Below are positions 43,787 to 56,500 of a stretch of 64,000 nucleotides of DNA, in pieces. The translations under genes and the position numbers were made by a program. Within the stretch, counting starts at the first letter, position 1. Each line of letters starts with the position of its first letter. Origin of the DNA: Saturnia japonica (Eukaryota > Arthropoda > Insecta > Lepidoptera > Saturniidae); assembly GCA_033032175.1 (NCBI GenBank), contig CM065334.1, forward strand, positions 927,705 to 991,704, read 5' to 3'. The notes under the pieces are model-generated. The model did not search any database, was not told the DNA's origin, and saw nothing but the letters and a program-made list of their open reading frames with translations.

Positions 43787-46105
43787 AGGGATGTGAATTT
43801 CTAAAAGAAATCGATTTTTTTAAAATTGACTATTTTTTAAAATAATCAAATCTATTAATTAATAATCTATTTTTTCATATTTTCTTGAGAAATTTAATTA
43901 AAACCGGAAATGTTTTTTTAGAATCATAACTTTCTTAATCAATTTAAATTAACATATTTCAATAAAAATACAAAAAATATAGTTAATAACGGAGAATGCC
44001 CATTCTTGTACCAAATTTTGTTGTCTATTAACGTTGAATAAAAAGTAAAGAATGTTTTTTTTTTCATATTATTTTACGACCTTTTGTCCTCGGAATTTGG
44101 TTTTCAAAGTAGGAATATTCTTTAAACTTTTAAAAGTATTATCTATACTATATATTATATGTATACTAATATAATAAAGCGGAAGTGTTTTTATGTTTGT
44201 TTGTTTAAATACGCTAATCTCTGAAACTAACGGTCAGATTTGAAAAATTCTTTTTGTATACTATAGCTTGATTTACAACAAATATTATAGCCTACTTAGC
44301 ATCAAGATACACGTCCAAACTAGCCTTTAATATTGATTTTTGTAAAGTAAGACGGAACACGAAGCTCTCCCGAACTGCTTAATCCGCGTGCACTGTGATC
44401 ATTTTTAGATGTACGTAAATACATGTAGTACAAAAATATTGGGCCTTAGTACATCATATACACACTACACTGCGTAAATAGTTCCAAAGACGCGGGTGGT
44501 GCGTTCTATTACTTGTATTACAATCCTTTTGAACACAAAAATACAATATTAAATTAAAAAGCAACTCATTATTTAATTATAAATAACGATATTTATGGGT
44601 GATATATAAGGGTCATTAAAGTTTTTGGTGGGATCTTAAAATGACATGTTTTGGTATTTGGTTTTTATTTTTAACAAACTGACTCACGCATCTTCGTCTA
44701 CGTCACATGAGAGAGAGAGGGTTAGAAAGATTGGGTCGTAGGCACCTATAATACAATTCTAAAGGAGCTGAAACTTTCTTTACTTTGCTGCGGATTTATT
44801 TTAAAACTGTGATATCTCCTAAGATATTTATTGTATTAAATTGATGTCAAGGACAATTTTGTTCAAAATTTAATACTTGTGATGAATATTTTATTTCAAT
44901 AAGGTTAATACCTGTTTCGTAAATCCTTCGCAAATAATGCATTATTTTAGATCAAATTTTATTACCATAAAAAGTTTATATTGAGTCAACTTTGAAAGAT
45001 AGCCAAATGCTATCATGGACTTTTTTTTAACTTTATAAGAGAAACAACTCCGCCACACAAGATTGTTGAGTAACTTTAAGCATTTACGCAGCGCACGCAA
45101 TGTAAGCACTCTGTAGCGACATCTCTCGCCCCAACTGACGCATCAACCATCGACACAACTACGTAGCGACACATAGCGACATCTATCGAGCCACATAGGA
45201 CGCATCCTACTATCCTACATTGCGCTATAGAAATTAACTCTATCGTTGAGTATATATACAAGAACCCGACTACAACCGTTGGTCAAGTCCGGTGAAGCTA
45301 TAAAAGCTGCAGCGGCTCTGTTTTTGGATAGGGTAACTAAGGCTAACAGTGCAGTCAAAAAAAAAACCTTTGGGCAGCTGCTCGCCAGACATAGCACCCG
45401 TCTGGCCGGAGGATCCTCCCTTTTCTATGGCGGATGAGGAACTTTACTCTCTGTTCCTCACCTCCGCTAAACTCTCACAAGCAATAATCCTTCCCCGTTT
45501 TTTAATTATTTTTCATTGATTCTTCGCTTCTATTGGTTGTAGCGTGATGATATATAGCCTATAGACCTTCTTCGATCACTGGGATATCCAACAATTTTTT
45601 TTTTCCATTTGAAGAAGTAGTTCCTGAGATTAGAGCGTTCAACCAAACAAACCAACAAAGAAACTCTTCAGCTTAATAGTAGTAATATAGATCCATTAAC
45701 TTAGGTTTTGGACCCTATATTATATAATACTGGTAGCGTTTTGTGTGATATAGCTTGTACTTGTGAAATGGATTATAAATATAAACTGGAAGCATACATT
45801 TTGATGTGCCACAAAAACTCCCTGGAAAGTACTAACAATGGAGCCATCATCTTGTTTATCACTATATTCACTTTATAATGGCTGTAATGGTTTTCAATAA
45901 AAAGGACTAGTCGGCAAGTTAGTAAGAAGGGTGATTGAATACCTACTGTCACAAAAAAAAATTACATTAAATTCATCAAAAAAAAATCGCTAGTGAAAAA
46001 AAAACGATTTTTAAATAATCAATTTTTTGAATAAAAAAATCGATTTAAAAGATTGTTTTTTATAAAAAAATATTCGATGATTAATTGATTTTTTGATACA
46101 TCACT
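43787..46105. mobile_element. hAT-like non-autonomous element carrying other repeats
   Basis: The left edge tagggatgtgaatttctaaa and the inverse of the right edge, tagtgatgtatcaaaaaatc, are inverted and followed by AT-rich subterminal tcgatttttt/aaaaatcgatt blocks at both sides. This is a pattern of hAT-type MITEs. It interrupts the 43380-47570 segment. Inside it are another dispersed repeat (44165-44410), repeat C (44680-45690) and a further insertion. Confidence 0.5.
44680..45690 (-). repeat. Repeat C, split by an insertion at about 45112-45480
   Basis: Repeat C blocks (ttattttaaaactgtgatat, gcagcgcacgcaatgtaagc, gcttctattggttgtagcgt, actcttcagctt) are interrupted by about 370 bp. The insert starts ctgtagcgacatctctcgcc, has a TATA-like tatatatac at 45249, and contains a plus-strand frame VKSGEAIKAAAALFLDRVTK. 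That frame is the complete form of the 'KSGEA' scraps elsewhere, followed by GQLLARHSTRLAG. The insert looks like the 5' part of a retroelement (promoter plus ORF start), but the class is uncertain. Confidence 0.55.
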
Positions 46106-46332
46106 AGTTCCCGTACCTATTATTTGGTGTTATTAAAATAATAGTCACCGATTCAACATTCGCTATTCACTATCTACTTCAATTTATACTACTAATATTA
46201 AGCGTATCTATACTCTACTTAAAGAATGTGAGTGTGAAATAAAAGATTGTTGTGAATATTTATTATTATTATCCGTATGTTTATTAAATAACGTAAATGA
46301 AAAAGTGATTAAATTTTCTTTCGTATTAATAA

Positions 46333-47180
46333 ACTAGCTGTGCCCGTGGCTTCACTCACGTGGACTACAGAATGCCCACGCGGATCTTGCTCCCCCGCTC
46401 CCGACTATTTTAAAGACAATAATGCTTATTGTAGGTGTTCCTTAGAAGATAGGCGTATACTCTCCATGACTTTTTTGTAGGTATTTTTAATGTGTACAAT
46501 TATTTAGTACCTACGTTAATTTACTGTATATCTTATAGTTTACTCCATGGTAACGCCATCTGTATGTTTATAATGTTATCTATACTTTTCCATTTATCTA
46601 TACTTCACACGCTATATTTTTAATCTATGTAGTATATACTACCCCTTCCCTTTTTTCTGAACGGAACGGACAACCGCCAAAACCACTCTCTGTTGAAAAC
46701 TGACCGCTACGCATCGCACGCTAATCTTTTAATCTATAAAAAAAGTGTATCAGTTAAAAAATATTACCAGGACATAAAGTGTTTTTAAAGAACTACTCAA
46801 AGTGAAATTGTGGTGGAATAAGCATCGCGAACCAGCAAGTTAAACAGCGCGAGTTCCTGGTAAGTTCCGTTCTCTTTCCTATCAAAATATTTCCACCACT
46901 CCGCGTAATCCATTTTAAACGCCTGAATTGATTCACCATGACTAGTTGTTTTTTATTTATGCGGAACCCTAATTCTTTTTAAATCAGCTATCTACCAGTG
47001 AAAGTCCTGTCGAAGTCGGTCCAACCTTTTCGGAGATTACCCGGAACAAACAGACAGACATGAATTTTAAAATGGTTTTTTTTATTATAGGTATCGTATA
47101 TACTTTCATATGCATTTAGTAAAAAAACTATTATTTTGACATTACAAACAGACAATCAATTTTATTAATTTTATAGATTA
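46333..47180 (-). repeat. Repeat 1, inverted, with insertion at about 46548-46905
   Basis: From ctagctgtgcccgtggcttc to ttttattaattttatagatt. The insertion starts catggtaacgccatctgtat and ends near tccaccactccg. It contains gcgcgagttcctg followed by a donor-like gtaagttcc and has no long frame. Confidence 0.65.
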
Positions 47181-47394
47181 CGGACTGTCGTTAAAGTCAA
47201 AACCTGTGCTTTAATAAAATATGTTATTATGTTAAAAAATATCACTATGTCATGTACTACAATTATAGATTTTTATATATGTCCATTAAAAACGTCAATC
47301 AAATGATTTTTTAGTTGATTGTAACACGAAAGAATAAATATTTACATTTGAAATTCTCTAAAATATCTAGATACGATAAGATGTATGCAATAGC

Positions 47395-47565
47395 AGCTAG
47401 TTACAAGGAACTGAAGGAACCACTAATATTATACGAAATACCAATTAGATATCTAATACAAAAATTACAAACTAATCTATGAATATAACTAATATCCGTA
47501 TTAATACTAATACACTGATATCCGTTAAAAACGGTTCTTAATATAGTGATTCTGGTCTCATTGCT
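47395..47565 (-). repeat. Single 122-bp satellite monomer
   Basis: On the minus strand it reads through the array unit: ggtatttcgtataatatt-type edge, then attagtttgtaatttttgta, ttaggtatctaattgg-like blocks and gatattagttatattcatag. It carries about a dozen changes against the array consensus. It keeps the same right-hand flank as the arrays (ttccttgtaactagctgc). Confidence 0.75.
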
Positions 47566-47570
47566 TGCTT

Positions 47571-48489
47571 ACTGTCTTACCAACCCATGCAGTTTTCATA
47601 CGAAGCTCGACGTGTATAATGATGTCCTTTTTATATTACATACCTAGCTGCGCATACGATAAGCCAGCAGCCAGCGGTCGTTTCTATACGAAGTTTCAAA
47701 TCATGTATCTATCTTGCTTACACGCAAGACGCGCGCCTCTATAACGAACAAAGAGAGAGGTTCCTTGCGGTGACTCGCCGCGCAAATCGTGAATCGCGTT
47801 CCTTTTATTTGATTAATATTTGGTAACCTATTGTGGTATATCTATGACCTCTTTTATCTGGTCTATGGACGTTCCATAGCAACTAGTTTGTTATAATAAT
47901 TATGTCATATATACTACAAAATATGTAACATCGATTTTGTTAATAAAAACCTTTTAATGCAAGGTTTTGTCTTTAACACCTATTATTCTGTATTCGTTTA
48001 TCATAATATAATAGTTCGTGGTGAGTATTATAATCCCTGTACCTATTACGAATATATTCGTTACACCTCTATAGTGGACAAATGCTTACTGCCCATCTCT
48101 AAAGACAAAAATTAAAAAATATTCAAATAAAACACCACAGAAATTGGCTGTTTTTATTAATTTTTATATCTAATATTAATGACTTTTAATAAATATATAA
48201 TTTTTATAACTATCCGTTATATTATTGTCCGTTGTATTGGTGTCATTAAATAAAAGGTGAGTTTATTCAAACAATAAACATCGTTACTTGTTTAGCTTTT
48301 TTCCAGCTGATACTTAATCTTTTTTTTGTAAACTTTATCTATATGTTAAGTACAGATTCAGTACTTTTTATATGTTGTATTAAACCACAGCATGTTTTTA
48401 TAGGCGAGGAGTTTATTTATTAGATAGTAGTATTCAGTTGTACAGGGGATTTTTTTATTAAGTTTAATATTCAAGCCTCTGGCAGGTTT
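47571..48489. other. No gene seen
   Basis: A GC-richer patch at 47650-47800 has no open frame. The rest is AT-rich. Confidence 0.45.
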
Positions 48490-48825
48490 ACAGTACCTAT
48501 AATAAAATAAAAACAATTTTTTAGATGTTTGTCTGTTTGTTCCGTATAATTTCCGAACTTTTTGACGGGACTTTCATTAGCACATAAGGAGTAACGTAGG
48601 CTACTTAAAATTAATTAGAGTTCCGCGCTGATAATAAAAAAATGATCACGGTGTATCAATTCGGGGCCTTGGTACATTATTGACCAACAAAAAAGCCAAT
48701 GAGAGCATATGTCTATCTTCTAAGGATCATCCTCAATAAGCATTTTTATCTTTAAAATTGACATGTCTAGTGTATGTGCCTGACCATTAGTATTTCACGC
48801 GAACGCAGCCGCGGGTACAGCTAGT
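48490..48825 (+). repeat. Repeat 1, old copy
   Basis: A decayed relative from acctataataaaataaaaac to gcgaacgcagccgcgggtac, with internal deletions. Confidence 0.6.
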
Positions 48826-49494
48826 ATTACATAATATAGGGTCAAAGAAGCCAAGATACAAAACAAAAACCACAACATTTCATTTCTAGATCCTGCCAAA
48901 AATTCCAGGTTCACTTGATCGTCTTGTTAACCTATCCTATAGGTGTGATTTACCCAAACCTGTATATTTTTCTACAAGACACATTTATGCCTACTGTGCC
49001 AAAATACCATATAACATAAAATACCAGCATGCATAATACATGAAAGCAATTTGCATATGCAATGCGCACATATATAATATTAGCGAAAATGAAATTTTGT
49101 GATAGTCTAATTGAATTTGTTATTATTATTATGATTTTTATTTTGTGAAATTCCGTTCTTATTAATATTACATTTAAAACTTAAAGGATGAGGAGGTAGG
49201 AAATTGTTAAATGAAAATGATTAACAGATTAAAAAGGTAAATAGAGAAAGAAAGACAAAAAGAGAAGGCAAGGTTTTGATAGAATAAGATAGATAAGTGA
49301 TTGTAGAAATATAAAGGAATTTTATCTAAATAAATGAAGTGGTTGCTTAGGAATTAGGGAAATACACATTAAAACTGGAGGATACATGAAGGAGTTAGAG
49401 ACATAGAGTTTTAAAGTCGCAGACTGTATACATGAATAAACTGAGAAATTCATTATCACTGTTTTGCATTAAAGAATGATAGGGGACATTTAAA

Positions 49495-49745
49495 AAAAAA
49501 CATACCAGGACCCCTGTATTCCCTGAAGGGTTAGGCAAAGGTGTACTAATGAACACACATAGTCTGCCAGATATGTTTTTAGGTCCCATGTAATAGGGGA
49601 CATATTACCATTGACTAGGCATAAAGCCAAACTCTGAACTGCTACTGATAATTTCATTAAAAAATCCAATAACACTTTGCTCGGCCTGTGAATTGAACCC
49701 AGGACCTTGACCATAGCAAAGAATAATTGAGAAGAAGGAGAGGTG
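49495..49745 (-). mobile_element. tRNA-derived SINE, reverse and older copy
   Basis: The minus strand carries the SINE body (catgggacctaaaaacatat, gtgtactaatg/cacctttgcctaaccc blocks) and a B box (gggttcaattc, about 49690-49700). The A-box side is lost. The edge at 49741-49790 (aggtgtcgtgggacacctgg) belongs to another repeat, also seen at 20697. Confidence 0.7.
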
Positions 49746-49795
49746 TCGTGGGACACCTGGTAGGAATGAAGTTCCTTTTGCTATATATGATTTAC

Positions 49796-50457
49796 TAGCT
49801 GTGTCCACGACTTTGCCTGTGTGGTATATTCAATATATGAAAAGCAGAAATTAAATAAAAACCTCTCCGCACCTTATGATATTTGACCAGTATAAGTTCT
49901 GAGAATAACCAACTAAAATCAATCTTAATGTTAACAGACCTTTAAGAAAAGTTAATTTTATTTAATATCATTATAATCCATTAAATAATAGTGAGTAATA
50001 TCATTACGTGCACTCATATAAAACAAGTAAGTATTAAAATATAATTATTTGAAGTACATAAGGACCCTTTTCCCTACCTGGCTTCTACTACCTGGCATGT
50101 CCGAGGTCACTATCATGTTTTCTATTGTTTGCGTTTATGACCAAATGCATAGCTTAAACTGGTGCGAAAAAGACAGCTAATAGTAATATCAACAGAGTTA
50201 ATGTCATCCTTCTCTAATTTACTGTAGGAATGCAACCAATTTCTAACATCAAATATGTGTACTTTTACCTTTTACTTATGTTCTTCAGTTCATTAAGTTC
50301 GGACGTGGTGATTTAAAGTTATTTACTCATTGTTTATTTCAACGAATTTGGCTTGTTTTACGGACTCTGTGATAATTTCTTATGAATACTGTGGCTTACT
50401 CTAACTGGACTTTCTATTTGCTTGTGATTGGATTAAGTAAACTGTTGGAGTTCTGAA
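49796..50457. other. Intergenic, repeat edge only
   Basis: Starts with a ctagctgtgtccacgacttt edge. The rest is AT-rich with no gene seen. Confidence 0.45.
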
Positions 50458-51880
50458 TATGCCGCGGAGAGCTCGGCCCTTGGCTAAAGAAGAAACAATT
50501 CAAAGTTGGATTGAACCCTACCCAGAATTGATGTATGAGTCGACAGGACGCGACGCTTGATTTATTGCACGAAATGTGAAACCAACTTTGGATGTAGAAT
50601 AAGTACAGTTAAAAGGCATGTTGAAGGGCCTGTACACAACAGACCATTTGAATATGAACCCAAACATTTTTACGATGATTTAGTAGAATTTCTTATTCTC
50701 TGCAACATACCATGGTAACAAATTGAAAATCCGGCATTCACAAGATTTTTTCAAAAGTACATATGCTGCACCTGTGCTAAGATACCTTTTTTCAAAATTA
50801 CCTAGCGAGAGAACGATTAGAAGACATCTGTACACATTTTATCAAGAGAAGATGACTGTTATATATAGTGCGGTGAAAAATTAAAAACGGACTTCCTTGG
50901 TAGATATATTGTTCACTTTTTATTGAAACCCTTGAACTCAAGTGTTTCAAATAATAAAACATACTTGTTAGCATTTAAAATGTTGGAAGTCGTAAATGGG
51001 AAAAGTATTGCAAATTTTGTAACTGATTGCTTAAAAAACTTATGAGGCGAATCTTATGAAAATAATATTGAAAATGTTCTTTTGATGTGTTCAGACAGCG
51101 TTGCCTATATGTTGAAGGCGGGGCGTATATTAAAGACAGTATTTCCAAATATGAAACATGTAACCTGTTTGGCTCATGTTCTTCATCGAGTTGCGGAACA
51201 AATTCGATCTCAACAAACTGATGTAGACAATTTGATTGGTGACTTAAAAAAAAAAATTTTTAAATCCCCTAGTAGAGTCAAACTATTAAAAGAAATGTAC
51301 CCAGACCTGCCTCTACCTCCTAAACCTGTCATAACCAGATGGGGCACTTGGCTTTCCACTGTCTCATACTCTGTGAAATATTTTAATGAAATAAATAATG
51401 TGTTAAACCGTTTAAGAAATTCCGACGCTGTATCAATAAAAAAAGCAAAAAATATTTTGAGGAAGCCGAACACAAAAAGAGATTTAATTTACATACACGA
51501 AAATTATGAAATAATCGAAATTGCCTTGACAAGACTACAAGCTCGCGATACTACAATTGTTGATACTTTAGAAATATTTGACGAAGTTCGCACATGAATA
51601 AATTGGAGTTCTAATCTAGTTATACAAGCCAAATTAGAAGCGGTCATGGGGCGTAATCCTGATTTAGATGACATCAGAACTTATGCAGATAAAATCTCGA
51701 ATAAGTCCGCAACCGATAAAGAATGCTTGTATAAATTCGCTCCACTCACGTCATTGGAAGTAGAAAGAAGTTTTTCGGCATATAAATGGATTTTAGATGT
51801 AAAAAAAATAGATTGAAAATAGAAAACATCGAAAAAATTATGATCTGCTATTATAATTTTATACAGACAAAAGAGAAGTG
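50458..51880 (+). pseudogene. hAT-superfamily transposase, decayed
   Basis: Pieces in order on the plus strand begin with MPRRARPLAKEETIQSWIEP. A zinc-finger-like region and FYDDLVEFLILCNIPW follow, then NPAFTRFFQKYICCTCAK and ERTIRRHLYTFYQEKM. After a damaged stretch a clear frame runs 51082-51597: MCSDSVAYMLKAGRILKTVF, NMKHVTCLAHVLHRVAEQIR and PVITRWGTWLSTVSYSV. The last part has LTSLEVERSFSAYKWILDVK, the hAT C-terminal dimerisation block. At least four stops or shifts occur. The type resembles the hAT-derived CGG-binding-protein-like group; this is family knowledge, not searched. No terminal repeats were identified. Confidence 0.8.
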
Positions 51881-52799
51881 AAACATTCATGTTTATTAAC
51901 ATAGTTATATTGTATAATTATTGTTTATCTATAAAACACATGTATTTAATTAATTATGGTAAAAATCATTAATGTTATCGCCGTTACGGACTCACTGTAA
52001 TGAGAATATATTATTTTCGTTCGCCGATTCGAAAGCTGGAATCCCGGGGAATATCCATATTCACATAATGATTGAGGTCATTGACACCATGTGGCAGGGG
52101 TCGTGCCGATCACTGTTAATAATGCTCTATAGTATGTCTGTTTAGTGTAACTATTTTAATAAAAATCTTTGATAGTGTGAATACCAAACAACAAAGTCTA
52201 TCATAGAAAATTTAGATTGAATAGATATTTTTAATTATTTTAAGCATTTAAAAATAACCTTCAAATAATAGTAAAAGCCCAGGTTTCAAATAATACAAGT
52301 GCTTACAGAAAATCTACTTAAGAAAATGTCAAATTAATTTCATGATCTGTTGTGTGTTTTGTGAGCAGCGCCATCTATAAATACTCCTGGAAAATAAAAA
52401 GCTTGTTTCTATATTTATTGCTTTTTTGATAATTAATAATTTAAATTAATTTGGTGTCTTTTCACTTTGTTTCACTAAATATTTTAAATATATTACTAAA
52501 TTACATATATGTACATGACCTAAACGCAATTTGCCTCGACATTACAAACTCACAATTATACAATATAAAATAAATAAGTAAATTCATATAGTAAACTTAA
52601 ATAGATATGAAGTAAAGGAAAATTTAATTTTTAATTAATTCAAATATTCATTTTATTGTAATTTACTGAATTTATCTCTCGATGTATCTTGAGATTTTTA
52701 TATTATATTGCATGCCAGTATAAATGCTTAAAAGTTTTGTCTGCTAAAACCCTATTAAACTGTATTTTGATTCAATTTGTTTGCAAACACTAGGGTTAT
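51881..52799. other. No gene seen
   Basis: AT-rich, with a GC-richer patch at 52020-52130 that matches nothing else in the window. Confidence 0.45.
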
Positions 52800-53020
52800 T
52801 AATAAATTATTATTATTATTAAACTACAATTAAATCAAATTTCATTAAATTTGGTCCAGTACTTTTTACGTGGTTGGCTTTCAAACATATCGACAGACAG
52901 ACAGACAAAAATTTCAAATACTATCGAAATGTGTTCTGTCCGTGATTCTAAACCCCCTGTATTATTTATGTACAGATTTCGACTTTTTACTCTTTTATTA
53001 TAAGTATAGATTAAATAAAT
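52800..53020 (+). repeat. Repeat B, independent copy
   Basis: caaatttcattaaatttggt, cgacagacagacagacaaaa and tactcttttattataagtat match 9480-9690. Confidence 0.65.
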
Positions 53021-53089
53021 TAATACCTCGAATCCTATACCAACCATTGCCATTGAACTTAGACCCCCCAAAATATTGACACTGTCACT

Positions 53090-53215
53090 CAATGAAAAGT
53101 GACAGCAAGAATATTCATTGTTTCATACTGCAAATGTCAAACAGAAAATAGTCTATGATCAAAAAGTCGCTGGTCTTATTTCGATCTTAGGGCGACCTCT
53201 AGTGTTAATTAATAA
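53090..53215 (+). repeat. Inverted partner of 39545-39670
   Basis: aaaagtgacagcaagaat, caaatgtcaaacagaaaata and ttagggcgacctc pair with the intron of gene C. Confidence 0.65.
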
Positions 53216-53571
53216 GCACAATGAAGGTAACAGTAATAATATTGTATAACAAAAAAACAATTTTTAAGTTAAGTGACAAAAACAAAAATTGAACTGCGTT
53301 TGTTTATTATCTCTGTGGAGCTTAACAAACCTATAATTTAGCAGTTTTTGTAATATTTCATTTTTATTTTTTATCACCCATCTTCGAAAATACTATAATG
53401 ATTTCTTGTATATATTTTCAGGAAGGAAACCTATGATATGTAACAAGGAAAATTTGGGAAAACATATCTATTATAATAGAAATTAAATGTCTATACAGTA
53501 ACTGAGTATTTGAAATAGAAGAGATAAAAAAAGAATAATCATAGTAGGATAAGGGAAGATAAAAGAAGATA

Positions 53572-56500
53572 ATGGATTTAAATATGAGTGATATATGTAC
53601 AGCTTGCCTGTGCAATGGAAGGAGTCTTCATTTAATTGAGGAAACTGGTCTCTACCATATCTATACACTCATTTTGAATGAAAAAAAGGTGAGAGTACAA
53701 TATTTTTATCTTCATTTTTAACTAACTGCGAAAAAGGAGGTTTATGCATGTATGTATGTCTATATCTTTGAAACGCTCTGTAGCCTAAACGACTTGATGG
53801 GTTTTAGCATACAAGGTGTCGTTAGATTCCTCTTAATCGTGGGAGTGAAATCGGTTTTCTTTCTATTTTCTGCCAGTAAGTCTTCTGGCATAAAGTCATG
53901 GCCTTTGTTTCGGTGAAAAATGAAGTGGCAATGTGTATTTGTATTGGATCCTTAATCTGGATATAGATTTCTTTCGTCCAATTTGTGGATGCAGTTTAGT
54001 ATTTACCAGGGTGATTATATATGTTTGCGTTCAGTGACAAAGGTTATATAAAGGTAAATAAAAGGTTATATAAAGGTAAATAAAAGGTTATATAAAGGTT
54101 ATTATAAAAGCTTGGCAAATTGACGGTACTGTTCCTGATCGTAAACACAGCACAATCCTAACACAAAGTTGACCACCGAGAGATCTAAATCCATTGGTTG
54201 TTGGCGCTGTTATACCGGCCTGCTTAAATATCTCTTCCGGTACATGGCCGCCACTCGAGAACTCTTTGGCCCCAACAGCCAACGGTTCTACGAGCTACAT
54301 GGCCCGTTGCTACTTAAGTCTAGCTATCCTAAGGTTGAAATCTATAGAGTATACTCATTCTTAGCTCAGCCTTAGCTTAACTCAAACTTCGCTAAGAATT
54401 TACTCAGTGCAATCTTAGCTTTCGAATTTATAGTCGTTTTGGAAGTGTCAATTAACGTTTCAATACCGCATCTGGACTGTTAAATGTCTTCAACTCCAAC
54501 AAATAAATTAATCACGAATTATGTATAGAAAATTAAAAAGCTATTTAGAATATAATTGAAATTGTTTAATTGTATAATATTCAACTTGCTTTAAAGTAAA
54601 AATTACGGATTTTTCGTACAAAAAAATAAAAAATTAAGTTTCGAACCAATAACGAGAAACAACTGCAAACAGGAATGACAAAACGTGTATACGTAATAAA
54701 AACAGTTATTTCTATGTAGTAGCCAATAAGAATCAAGCAATACAGATAAATTAAAAAGTGTATAAAATCACTGTTAGGTCACTATTATGCTATACTATTT
54801 TTTTAGTCGTATAATACACAAGTTTTTCGTAAGTCTTCAAATTTGATGACGAACTTTACTCAGTCAGAGCTTAGCTAATGCTAAGCTTGCGAGTATAAAT
54901 TTCAATTTCGGAACTTAAGGCGCTGAACTTAAGACTGAGTATGCCTTATAGATTTCAAACCCTAGGGCTATGTTGAGCATAAATGTCAGTAATTAAGAAT
55001 TATTTGTGTATTCCTGAAGTAAAGACGTTTTCCAGTTATTTAGTGTTTATGTACACTATCTACCTACCTACTTGTATATCTACTATTTAATATTTATTTA
55101 TTTGAAGATAATAATTATTTATATATGCATTACTTATAAATTCATATTTCAATAATATTTCATTGCTATTTGATATTTTACAAGACAATTTTAAACAAAA
55201 AAGATATTCAACTTTAATGATTTGAAGAATTTTCTGGTGTATAATCGAAGATGAGGCTCCAAAGCCAATTAAATTAAAATGGGAGTCCACGTTTGAAGTA
55301 TCCCCTATCCAACAAAATAGGAATCATCTAAATTGATTCATCCATTAAAATAAAACATTCGAATTGAATAAATCCACCTTTTTAAAAGTAAATTAATATA
55401 ATTAGGATATATTTTGTTTTAAGTTGTTATTTGATCATGTTGGCACTACTGGTAATTGAAAAGAAGGGGGTGTAACATGGGGATGGGATCACTTTTGTAT
55501 TGAATTTGCTACAATTAACATTGTTCTGAAATGCCTACAAGTTACCTTGTTCACCATCATCTTGGTGAATTGATCCTTATCCCAAATTATCCTCTATTGC
55601 TCTTTAAGATGAAGTTATATGGAATTAATATTAATTGTAGGTGAATGACTTATCGCAAATATGCGTTCGCGTGTGTTGGGAGTGCAAAGCTATGTTAGAT
55701 AGCTTCGAGAAATTCAAGAATCAAGTGGAGAGCTCCTACACATGGTTGATGCAGAACACCGAGATAGTCGTAAGTAACTATTCATTCTTAGTAGTCCATA
55801 AGCATAGATTGGTATAATATAATCTATATACTTAATAAAATTGAAGTTTCTGTTTGTAATGTCAAAATGATAGCTTTTTACTAAACGCATATGAAAGTAT
55901 ATACGATACCTATAACAAAAACTCATTAAAATTTTTGTCTGTCTGTCTGTTTGTTCCGGATAATCTCCGAAATGGTTGAACCGGTTTTGATGGGACTTTC
56001 ACTGATAAATAGTATATTACGCACCGAGGGAGAAAAGTAGGACATTCATGCCCGCGCGTATGGTTGTCACCCGAGCCTAAGGCGAGGAGACTTTTCTCCC
56101 TAGGTGCGTTTACAATTTTTTTCTCCTCCGGGATGAAAAGTTTATATATTTTATATATAAACACGCAGTTGCTAGGTTACCGGGAGATAAAGTAAAGTAC
56201 GCGCATGCGCACATTTGCCATCTCACCGGGAGAGAATCGGGTACTTTTCTCCCGCGTGACAGGGACTAAAAGTTTACTTTTCATCCTGGAGGAGAAAAAT
56301 AGCTGATTTTATAAGGAGTAACTTAGGCTACTTTTATTTTATAATTGGAGTTCCGTACAAATATAAATCAGTTCGGTATTACGATGATTTTGGAGTGTTT
56401 AAATGGCTTACGCTGAGTAAAACCATAAGAGATACCGCATATTTAGGGGTTCAGTGGGAGATAATTGCATATTTTTTTTGTTTTACTTAGAGTTACGACT

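Larger units (their letters stand above)
43380..47570 (-). repeat. Old inverted relative of the array-flanking segment (15020-16640)
   Basis: Read on the minus strand, 47570 to 43380 follows the order of copy A from the end of the satellite array onward. It runs through one satellite monomer, gttccttgtaactagctgc-type spacer, repeat 1, aaccactttttcatttatg, the tcgaatattcgc-type block and taatagatggcactg. The SINE is absent. Two insertions (43599-43737 and about 43787-46105) and a third inside repeat 1 (46548-46905) separate the parts. Agreement is clearly lower than between copies A and B. Confidence 0.7.

Noticed and set aside
49380..49490. Possible promoter or exon near the 49395-49589 frame
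   Set aside because: The frame is the reverse SINE body joined to random flank.
54088..54282. 64-codon minus frame with protein-like start (GAKEFSSGGHVPEEIFKQAG)
   Set aside because: It has a suggestive composition but no recognised family, no second exon and no duplicate; it lies in an intron of the ZAD gene. Kept only as a note.
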